Of a stretch of 64,000 bases of DNA, positions 55,566-64,000 are shown piece after piece. The stretch covers positions 558,001 through 622,000 of the forward strand of contig OZ345365.1 in assembly GCA_977006965.1 (NCBI GenBank), in the 5' to 3' direction. Numbering within the stretch: position 1 is the first letter of the stretch; every line of letters begins with the position of its first letter. This DNA is from Phymatolithon calcareum. Its lineage: Eukaryota; Rhodophyta; Florideophyceae; Hapalidiales. A model generated the notes under the pieces. It did not search any database and was not told where the DNA came from. It saw only the letters and a list, made by a program, of their open reading frames with translations. The translations under genes and the position numbers were made by a program.

Positions 55566-57030
55566 GTTGCACTGGGCTGGGGGTTGCCACGTGGGTGCAT
55601 TGCTGGGCTTACACTTTGGGTTTTCGCGGGAGGGATGGTGGGCTTTACAGGGGAGGGAGGGGAAGAAGAAGAAGAAGAAGTGGCAAATTTAGGTGAAAGG
55701 GATTGTTTTGGAGGTGGGGGAGTCTGTAAGGGATGGGGAAAGTTTTCAAGGGGCGGGACTGTTTGGGGGGAGCTGAAGTGAGAAAGAGGATCAATGATCT
55801 TGTTGATATATCACTCAAACGTTGATGTTTTATGAATGATGGAAAACTATGTAGGATTGATATTATACTTTGCGTTGATTTATCACTAAATGGCGGGTGT
55901 CAGCATTTTGTGTGACAGACGCTTGCAATAGACATTTTTTATATAATTTTTGGGAATTTACACACGATCAATATGGGGCGATCTCGTAGCAAATACAGAT
56001 GTTGATATGTTGAGGGAATAATTCTTATTGATTTGGTCAAGATGAGGTTGATAGTCCACTTTTCTTTGATTGATTGATACTGGAACATCAGTTCCAATCT
56101 CAAGTCGGACTGATCGAATCGGACACTCCCTCGTTCCTCCTGAACTGAACATTCATGCATGTGATCTACATCGGTGAGGTTAGGATTTTATCTTACTGAG
56201 AGCCGCGATCCTGCGCGAGTCTCATTCCCTGCCAACCCAAAGTGCGTACAGTACAGTACAGCCATTTCCAATATTTACTGTACCTCCTATTCTGCCCACC
56301 CGCTTTTTCTGCTTGGCTTGCATGTATCTGTTGAAGCGACCAATGCAGTGCGGTTCGTCCGCCGCGGAGCAGACCGTGAATGAATTGCTTCGCCACTGTA
56401 CGCATTGGGTACCGACAGACTGTACTTGTATGCCATTCGTCCTCAATGGAAGGATGAGAGGGAGCACAGTGAGTGCACCGCAATGGAAGTCAGTCAGTCA
56501 GTCAGTCAGTCAATGTGCAAAACACATTGACGGCAGGCGCAAGATGAACGAAAGATGCAGGAGGCGAGATAAGATCGATCTTATGGAAAAAAAGAACAGG
56601 GACTGGGATAAACCCCTTCAACACGTACAGTTCGGAAATGATGTCGCATATGGCGGGACAGCTTATTCGTAACGTTGCTTGCACCCAAGCATGTATTACA
56701 ACGTTCGTTCGCACGCGCGCAAAGGAACAAAAAAGTATTGTACAGTACTGCAACTATCGTACAGTACATCCGACCAACGGACGGACGCGGAATGTACATA
56801 ATTCCGCACTCTACTCCACTCTACTCCACACACATGTGCCCGCGATGGTCGCTCGCGCGACAGAATGAGCCTCGTACGTGCGTCTGCCATTGATGCTACA
56901 GTACACTTCTCCAGTCCGAGAAACGGGCGCAGAGAGCTACTGTACAGTACCCAACGAGTGGTACTCTACAGTACAGTAGTAAAACGCTCCATGTCAACTA
57001 AACAAAACATCGCCGTGCATCTTTGCATGC
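55566..57030. other. Intergenic; no gene recognised; microsatellites and TACAGTA words
   Basis: Contains a GAA run (55664-55681), a TCAG tetranucleotide run (56489-56513) and many TACAGTA/GTACAGTAC words from 56246 to 56980. Open frames up to 119 codons have no motif. Confidence 0.5.
56246..56980. promoter_or_regulatory. Cluster of TACTGTACAGTA-type palindromes
   Basis: Examples are GTACAGTACAGTACAG at about 56246, ATTGTACAGTACTG at about 56737, TACTGTACAGTAC at 56938-56950 and CTACAGTACAGTAG at about 56966. A regulatory role is inferred from density and symmetry only. Confidence 0.35.
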
Positions 57031-57039
57031 ATGCATTCC

Positions 57040-57480
57040 TGTCTTTCCCCACTTTCGCCCTTCTCCTCTCCTCTCCTCTCCTCTCCGCATGGCATCTCGC
57101 CCTGTCCACATAACCGTCCTCCCGTCAGCCACGAGCTGCTTCGTCAAATTTTACCATTTTCCCTACTCCTCCATACCGTCCTACCCTCTACCCGCACTTC
57201 CTCTCCTGCAGCGCTATGCCGCAACCCGTTTCGACAAACTGCGCGCACTATCCACCGGCCCCTTCTTCTCCTCGTCTCGCGCGCTGTGGAAACCCTTCTC
57301 CACAAAACCACACTTCCCGCGTTTCCTCTACCTTCATCCACCTCCCGCTACGCTGCACTCGCACCTCCCGTCACCTCCGCACCTCCGCGGGTAACCTTCT
57401 GCCCGCCCCATCTCGTCCTGCACTTGTCTCCCACCGCACCGTGCGCCTTCCCACTCCGTCACGCACCCTGCGCACATTCG
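57040..57480. repeat. CT-rich tandem duplicate, unit 1
   Basis: Aligns in order with 57990-58400, about 950 bp downstream. Plus-strand readings RFDKLRALSTGPFFSSS and RLERMCTLSTGIFFSFA correspond; on the other strand EKGFHSARDE and EKSFHREGLA also correspond, so the coding strand cannot be chosen. May include an unrecognised gene. Confidence 0.4.
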
Positions 57481-57989
57481 TGACTTCCCGACGACATGCC
57501 TTGTTCGTACTTTCACCCTGCCCTCAACCATACGGTTGCAACGTGCCTTGCGGCCTACGCCGTTGTCGCGGAGTGCGCGCGTAGCGCGCACTGCACATCG
57601 ACGCGCCCACTGCGGCAGACTGACCGACGGACCGACGTCAACCCCACAACCGCACCCACCAACTCGTCGGCTCGTCCACTGCCGCGTGCCGCCGCCCGCT
57701 CAGCGTTGCTTCCCGCATGCACATGTCGCACACTGCCACCTTCTCCGCGTCGTTGCGCGTTCCGCACGACTGCCGATGCACGCACGCAACATCCTGCTGG
57801 TACAGGCACGCAGATCGGGAGCACGCACGTCCGGGGACGAGCTTGTGGTGCGAGTGCGGGACGGTGTCGCGGCGGAGGTTGTGCGGGATGGTGAGTTTTA
57901 TCGACTGCACGGAAGCGCGTCGCGGTGGAAGGAGGTATAAAGCAGTACTGTCCTGTTCGTATTTGCACCACTTTCAAACGCCCTTTCTC
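57481..57989. other. GC-rich open frames of uncertain status
   Basis: Frames of 132-158 codons are open on both strands (57496-57894 plus, 57536-57940 plus, 57555-58031 minus). None shows a motif. GC content alone can keep frames open here. Confidence 0.25.
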
Positions 57990-58400
57990 CTCTCCGCTCC
58001 TCTCCGTGATTTCCCCCCTGCCACAAAACACGTCCTCACAGGTAGCCAGCCAGAGCAGCGCATGTGAAATTTGCCACGACTACCACTACAGTACAGTGCA
58101 CCCTCTCTACCGGCAGTTGTTCTCCTGCCACGCGACAACGCGGTTGGAAAGGATGTGCACACTGTCCACCGGCATATTCTTCTCCTTTGCCAGCCCTTCG
58201 CGGTGGAAACTCTTCTCGTGCACTTTTGCAGTGGCGTTTCTTAAGCTCCCACCTCCCTCCCTCTGCTCCCCTGCAACATCCCTTCTCAACTCCCTGTATC
58301 CCTCCCGAGAACCTTACCTGTACCGCCTCGTCCTGCACCTGTCTCCCACCTCGCAACCTTCCTAGTCTCCGCCATCCACTTGCGCACATTACTAACATCC
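57990..58400. repeat. CT-rich tandem duplicate, unit 2
   Basis: Diverged copy of 57040-57480; shares CTCCTCTCC, CACGTCCTCACAGG-type and CTGTCCACCGG words in the same order. Confidence 0.4.
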
Positions 58401-59036
58401 GACTTTCTTCTCCCCCTCACCTTCGACTTCGTGCTTAACACCCAACTTGTCCGAATACGCCCTCATTCACCGCGTATACTTCCCCTGGTTCTCATCCCTC
58501 ACCCCGCCCATCTTCGCCACCCTCTCCGTCGCCAGCAACCGTCACGCACGCATTCACCTTCAGCTTCGCCGCAACCCTCCCGTATATCGGCTTACCAAAC
58601 TGCGACCGCATCAACCTTCCGCCAACCGCGATGTACCCAGCACCTCCCGCGCGCGTCCACCCAATCCGTCCAGCCTCGCACGCACATCGCGTCCTCGAAG
58701 CGCGTTCATCTCTAGCACACTACCCTCCCGCACGCGCAGCGTGCGCACCATCACCTTCTCCTTATCGCTGCCCGCCTTCCGCAATCATCTTCCGAATGCA
58801 CACCCTCCCCGGCACACGCAGCGGGAGTACGGCCGCGAACGCGCGGTCGCGCCACCCCGCGCGGCACACGCCGGGCGGCCGATCCTGCGGTGGGCGTGCA
58901 GAAGTTGTCGCGGCGGTGGGAGCGGTGCACGTGCTGAATTTTCCCGCTTGTATGTGCGGCATGCGCAGTGGAAGTGGCTGTTGTGGTCGGATTCGTAGGG
59001 CGAGGACGACGGGACTTCATTGCACATGGTGAAAAG
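58401..59036. other. GC-rich open frames of uncertain status
   Basis: A 183-codon plus-strand frame (58447-58998) and a 133-codon frame (58631-59032) overlap. No motif is recognised; Arg/Pro/Ser/Thr-rich composition suggests non-coding or shadow frames. Confidence 0.25.
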
Positions 59037-59047
59037 GAGCGCTGGTG

Positions 59048-59310
59048 GGGATATTTGATGATTTTATTTTGAGAGCTCCCAAAGCCTCACCTTGGAGTAA
59101 CGGGGCAGCTCTTGCGATAATCTCTCAAGTCGTCTGGCTACTCAAAACGTTCTTGATTCGTAATTCTCTCCCAACAAGAACTCCTGTGAGTCTCTTGCAC
59201 TCAAACTCAATTTCTGTACTCATCTTCGACGACGCTAGAGTACGTTGTAAGGCGACTAGTTCGATCACCGCGGTAATCCCACAGTAAGCACCCAACACTG
59301 ATTTCCTCCT
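59048..59310 (-). mobile_element. LINE family A, 5'-truncated, 11-bp target duplication
   Basis: GAGCGCTGGTG at 59037-59047 and 59311-59321. Minus-strand frame reads RRKSVLGAYCGITAVIELVA and the family C-terminus; ends GGGAGCTCTCAAAATAAAAT. Confidence 0.75.
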
Positions 59311-59321
59311 GAGCGCTGGTG

Positions 59322-59854
59322 AGGAACGTCGGGCACACATCCGCGGAGCGAAGCTTGCGCGTTCGACTTGTGTGCAATGCGTACGGCGCACACTTCGCAT
59401 GTCTGTGTAGGTGCGCTAGCGCCGCGCCGCGGCCGCCAACGTGACATCGCGTCCGCTTGGATTGCTCAGTCCGCACGCCGCCGCCGACAGGGGCGGCAGA
59501 AGCTGTTCGCGGATGCCACGTGGGCAAACTTTACCTGGTTGTGGACGCGGAGTGGATACGCGGCCAGGGTTGGTAATTCGGTTCGGCCGGCCAAACTTTG
59601 GTGATATGAAATCCTCGACTTTTCAGTCCACAGCGTCCGAAATTCTTCTTTGGGCCCACGCACCGTAAAAGAGGGAAAAGAGAAGCACAGGCTTCTTTGC
59701 ACGCGCTGGTTATTTCACCGCTTCCCATACTCCTGGCAAGCGCAAGCAAGAAACGAAGATTCCGAACTAGATGAAGCCCTCAAGGATATTTCAAACTTAA
59801 TGCCCAAACACTGACTTTCCAATATTCAAAAAGAGATGCTGGAAATAGCAGTTG
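59322..59854. other. No gene recognised
   Basis: Open frames below 110 codons on both strands, GC-rich at first then AT-rich. Confidence 0.35.
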
Positions 59855-59985
59855 ATACTTTTTTATTGCAATTTTTTTTAAAGCCCCACAGTCAAACGAA
59901 TATACGGGCAAGGCTTCCTCAGGTGCTACCCTCACTAGGGCGGCTCTACTCTTGTGTATGGTATTCTATCTGAGCCCCTAGTAAG
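59855..59985 (-). mobile_element. LINE family B, 3' end fragment
   Basis: Minus-strand reading gives the family-B 3' end with tail TTTAAAAAAAATTGCAATAA. GCAGTTG is repeated at 59848-59854 and 59986-59992. Confidence 0.65.
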
Positions 59986-60178
59986 GCAGTTGTCCAAAGA
60001 AAATGTCCGAAATCAACTAAAAATAATAACGTAAACGAAAGAATGTAGCGCAACTCAGGTGCAATGATAATTGACAAAAGGAGCTTCAATTAAACAGAAA
60101 TCCAATCCAATCCGTAAAAGAGGGCCGACCACTAGGTAAAACTGTATTTGCGAGTGTTTCAACGAACACAGTGGCAGC

Positions 60179-60196
60179 ACACACACACACACACAC
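60179..60196. repeat. (AC)n microsatellite
   Basis: Nine AC units. Confidence 0.9.
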
Positions 60197-60420
60197 GATG
60201 AAAACTGTATTTTCACTACCCCACAATCATTCATACAACAGACTGGCCCAATGAGGGAAGGATGCTAGCTTCGAAGACGTCAAACAGGAGGGATTCTCAA
60301 GAGAAGACAACGCCTGCACGAAGCGAGCACTGCACGAGCTCCTGGCCGCGTTGCAGGCTATCGCCAACCCACGTCCACTCCCTGCAAATCCGACCCGCGT
60401 GACACATGAACGTGTACTAA

Positions 60421-60590
60421 TTTCCCCCTCCAGGCCACTCGGGGGACCGGAGGTGGGTAGGTTTTTGTAGACCACCAAAGAGTGGAATACCCCACTATAA
60501 GAATCTCTTCACCGAACAGAATCAAGCCAAATTTTCTTGCCCCCGAAAAGTTTCCGCAAGCGTCAGCGGATAAAAATCTTCTTTTCTTGC
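60421..60590 (+). mobile_element. SINE-like fragment
   Basis: Starts CCCCCTCCAGGCCACTCGG and ends GGATAAAAATCTTCTTTTC; aligns with the 28500-28690 element but is more diverged. Confidence 0.5.
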
Positions 60591-61840
60591 CCTTCTACCT
60601 CCACATGCAGTGCTCCGAATGAGCGAATGGCGCACATGGTGCGAGTCCTCCACATGCACACTCCATGAACGGCGTCCGGGGGAAGAAACGTCGATTCGCA
60701 CGATCCTGTTTTGGGATAATATGACCTCTTAAACAAGATTCGTGGCGTTTTTTCTTCTCTTAGCATCGCAATTGATTGTTCAATGCTCTTATGCATGTTT
60801 GCACACAAATGAGGTTTCCGATTTCAGCTCAGGAAGTGCCGGAACCTCCACGATACGAGTCTTGACCTTTTTCAGAATAAAAAATGATGCTCCTTGCTGT
60901 GGAAAGGTCTGAAGCCTTGAACGCAAGCTGGCGTTCATTCTTTTGTTGCTATCCATTGATCTACTGCAGCACTGACAAGGATGTATAAAGCTCGTTCGTT
61001 AATGAGTAGCCACTCTTGAGAATATTTGCGGAGGTGTTTCGGTCATGAATGAGCGACGGTGGGGGTAAGCTGGGTGATAAAATTGACAATGGAAGATTCG
61101 AATACAGATTTGATGCACTCGCTTAGTACACTGCATTGTTCTTACGTACATTGCAACATGTGTCCAATAAATATTCTGCTATCAGGAGACCCAGGGCCGA
61201 CTGGGGACTACGGCGCCCAAGGCATCTTGCATTTACAAACTCTCGCTTCGCGTTCTTTAAGTCGCGCTGTGGTGAATAACTGTCCTTGAACAGAGCAATC
61301 ATTTCATGCAACTGTAAATAGCTAGACTGACCTTCTCTTCCAGTTCGCCGCATTGAGATCGGAGATGTGAGCATTCAGAAAGCGCTCTCAGATGGGAGAC
61401 CAACCTCTTGCCGGACACCCATTTCCAGTCTGAAATTGCAGGTTTTCTCCAAATGCTATTTTCGAACATAGGTTTTCACAGACTATCATAACGTCACGCG
61501 CCGTCTGGCGTCTGCTGACTTATTTTTGCGGGCTGCACTTATGATATTCTAACTACACTCACATTGAGTGTAGTCAGACTATCATCTACAGCAACACCGC
61601 AACACCTCACTTGGGGTCCCTACTGTGCCACATACTCACAGCATGAAGACGAGCACCCCTTGCGGAAAAGACGGCACATTGATATCTCGAAACGTAGACG
61701 TATCTCGCAAGACTCGCACGACTTGACGTTTACAGGGATCACGCAAGTGTATACAACAGGGGGAGCACCGGCTACAAAAGACGGCAGAACAGCCTCTGAG
61801 CAGCATCGCATACATCCTTTACGGAGGAAATCAGTCGGAA
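60591..61840. other. No gene recognised
   Basis: Open frames under 100 codons without motifs. The frame 61564-61857 overlaps the start of the endonuclease-like fragment in another frame. Confidence 0.35.
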
Positions 61841-62329
61841 ATGAAATACACATTTGAACCCAAACGCGTTACTGGCGAGGCCCGACGGCGACCGGACCTC
61901 CTAGTCGACCCACGTGCTCCTGAGACAGGGAATTTAAATAACCACGTTGCGGTAGACCTAACGTTCACCAGCCCATATGCCCCATGCAATCTTCCACAGA
62001 CTACGAAGGACACAACGTCAATACTAGTCCGATTAAATGACGCAAGAACCGCCAAGTACGCCACTGTCCTCAAGAATCGAATTCTACGTGTGCAGTTCTT
62101 TCCGTTCGCCGCGACTACTAACGCTGTTCTCAGCCCCAGTGCGGACGATCTGATCGATAAACCTGCAAGGCAGAGAGCATCCACTAGCGCGTTACCCGAA
62201 GGTGTGCTTAGAGAAATATTTCTTTCTCAAATTACGTGCGCCATACACGAATACGTGAGCCTGGCAATCAATGCACGGAGACCTAGAACCGAACGTCCAG
62301 AGGCCTGGCCTCCGGACCCCGGTGGCTGA
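61841..62329 (+). pseudogene. Endonuclease-like C-terminal domain of a retroelement
   Basis: A 162-codon frame with RRRPDLLVD, then VAVDLTFTSP, then ARTAKYATVL and FFPFAATTNAVLSP. This spacing (RxDL, VDxT, K-Y, PFxxxT) matches the nuclease-fold domain found after reverse transcriptase in some algal and fungal retroelements, from family memory. No RT lies next to it, so it is a fragment or a domesticated piece. Confidence 0.4.
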
Positions 62330-62490
62330 TACTTAGGACCATTCAAGTGTCATACCTTCTAGCGGATGAAAAAAGTACAGTACTGTTAGAATGTGCCATG
62401 TCTGGCCATTGCCGCTCGTATCGGTCATACTCGCTTCCACTCGCATCCGCCATAATCTCACTCCGATATATACTGCTTTCATCTCCACAT

Positions 62491-62719
62491 CTCATTTCTC
62501 TCAAGAAGAAGACCACAACCCGACATCTGCTCTCGACAAACACACCTCTTTGGAGAAAATCAGTACTAGGTGCATACTTTGGTGTCACAGCCGTGATTGA
62601 GCTCGTCGTGCTCCAACGCATAGTCCAACTACGTGGGCTTAGAAAATCATCCAAAAGCGGCCCTATTACTCTTGAAGAGAGGCCTTGGGAGCTTTTAAAA
62701 TAAGTCAACACATATCCCC
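62491..62719 (+). mobile_element. LINE family A, 5'-truncated, 9-bp target duplication
   Basis: TCTCCACAT at 62482-62490 and 62720-62728. Contains TPLWRKSVLGAYFGVTAVIE and ends GGGAGCTTTTAAAATAAG. Confidence 0.65.
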
Positions 62720-62728
62720 TCTCCACAT

Positions 62729-63533
62729 ACAACCCTGACACCGTCAACATCAATCGTTCTATCTACACAAACAGCTTCCTCAATCTACAACATCATTAAA
62801 TGGGACCTGCACGACACCAAATTCACGTGCAGGGTGTCCGCTCTGGAATTCTTGCCCATATGCGCGAGCAAGGTCCACAACTCCTTAAGATGGAACGCGC
62901 TGATCTCTCCCGCAGTTCAGGCATTACATTCTTACAGTACCCGCACTCTACTGTAACTCCAACGCTTCGGGACAGGTATCATACAGTGGTAAAAATGTAG
63001 TTAAAGGTGGATTGCGGTCCGGGGGCCTATCATAACAAGATTGTCCATCCACTTTACAGTACAGACAACTTGAACGCGTTTCTCGGCGATAGTGGGGTAT
63101 CATACTCGTACCCATTTTCGGTGACGGAAAGAATCAAAATGGTTCGAGCGATGAAGAGCAAATGGATTGAATATTATGTTGTGATGCGTACAGTGACCCC
63201 CTCAACCGCAGCGCACCCCTAAAAACATAAACGAAAAATAGGGGTCTTCATTTTTGGCGATTGCAGTAAGAAGTCTTACAGGTGCCCTTAAAATTTAGAT
63301 ATATTTTTTGGACGATTTTGGGTCGGGAAAGGAATCCGGTTGCAGTTCTGTAGTGATTCAGTTAAGGGGGATGCAGTTAGAGGGGGTAATGTATTATAAC
63401 CCACGCAGAACTTTACAGGAAGCCAAAATCCTTCTTGAAACAAATTAAAACAGTTTTCTCGGTCGTTAACAGTCATTTCAACAACCACTGCAACCTCAGC
63501 ACAGAGGCTGCGCAATTTAGCAACATCCTGTGA
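62729..63533. other. No gene recognised
   Basis: Two small plus-strand frames (62800-63000, 63007-63222) have no motif. TACAGTA words occur near 62933, 63055 and 63188. Confidence 0.35.
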
Positions 63534-64000
63534 ACAGTACTATGGCTACTGTGTAACATATTGCAGCAAAAAGACCTGTACCTCACGCTTGTTAACTGGA
63601 TAAGAAATGGGATACTAAATCACTTTGAGCGCAACGCCTTCGATTCCTCCTCCGATACGCTACCAGAGTTTCAGTTGGATCCATCTGTAGCAATCCCTGC
63701 AACTCTTTCCACATTTCCATGCACAGAACCTGTTCCGATCCGTCGCTTTCACCACACTATGTACGTCCAGCACGCACTGGAACAGATTGCATTGCAGTCC
63801 GTAAACTCGTTCAACTTTGGCCTATTCGGCACTGCCCTTCGAAAGACCCGTCCCGTAGAACGCATGTCCGGGTGTCTACCCGTAGTTGGGATTGATCTGC
63901 CTTTCGCATGTTCGATCGATAATTTTGATTGTGCGTTTGTTGTCGACTTTCTTGCCATCTCGGCGGCTGATATCCTGTATCAACAGATCGGTCTGGTTCC
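63534..64000 (+). CDS. Partial open frame running off the right edge
   Basis: After a TGA at 63531-63533 the frame stays open to the window end (155 codons). It contains protein-like stretches such as FGLFGTALRKTRPVERM and GCLPVVGIDLPFACSIDNFD. An ATG is at 63759. The 5' boundary and the rest of the gene lie outside what can be judged. It could belong to a host gene or a retroelement; no family was recognised. Confidence 0.35.

Noticed and set aside
54847-55590. 247-codon minus-strand frame overlapping the bZIP gene
   Set aside because: Arg/Pro-rich out-of-frame reading of the GC-rich bZIP coding sequence.

Overview
The window looks like nuclear DNA of a red alga. The gene models are almost intronless; the one intron I can support is 59 bp. 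There is an NB-ARC/WD40 gene of the type known from the florideophyte Chondrus crispus. Most of the sequence is nested, decayed transposable elements. The species is an inference from these traits; no rRNA, organellar marker or intact tRNA was seen.

Left part, 0-9.3 kb. One intact unknown membrane-protein gene (2579-4312) follows a cluster of three identical-architecture palindromes. Around it lie repeated palindromic modules, a 90-bp MITE, a PIF/Harbinger-like transposase fragment and a Mutator-like (MULE) deletion derivative with a perfect 10-bp target duplication. From 9.4 to 13.5 kb there is an NB-ARC/WD40 gene broken by three stops and two frameshifts. A 5'-truncated LINE sits just upstream of it and supplies a TATA-like sequence. 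A hAT-like relic follows at 14 kb, then about 3.5 kb with no recognisable gene.

Middle, 18-37 kb. This is a LINE graveyard. Two related non-LTR families are here called A (19.3-22.2 kb, 28.1-30.4 kb and short 3' ends) and B (23.6-25.2 kb and short 3' ends). A third family, C, carries an RNase H domain. Inserted into them are solo-LTR-like blocks, a SINE family with 11-16 bp target duplications, and an unknown insertion with a G-rich tandem array. Several strong hairpins (19.3, 32.7 and 33.7 kb) belong to no family I recognise.

37.7-53.2 kb is one family-C copy repeatedly invaded. The invaders are a full-length chromodomain Ty3/gypsy element (37913-47409, LTRs on both sides, 5-bp duplication ATCAC), two solo LTRs, a LINE fragment inside one of them, and a second MULE. 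The Ty3/gypsy element is dead: it has stops, an integrase deletion and a changed RT catalytic Asp. It carries a long open frame on its antisense strand.

Right part, 53.9-64 kb, is more host-like. A HIG1-domain mitochondrial protein gene (53954-54387, one intron) converges on a bZIP transcription factor gene (54549-55394, minus strand). Beyond these are a CT-rich tandemly duplicated stretch of unclear coding status, a striking density of the palindromic motif TACTGTACAGTA, further LINE ends, an endonuclease-like retroelement fragment, and an open frame running off the right edge.
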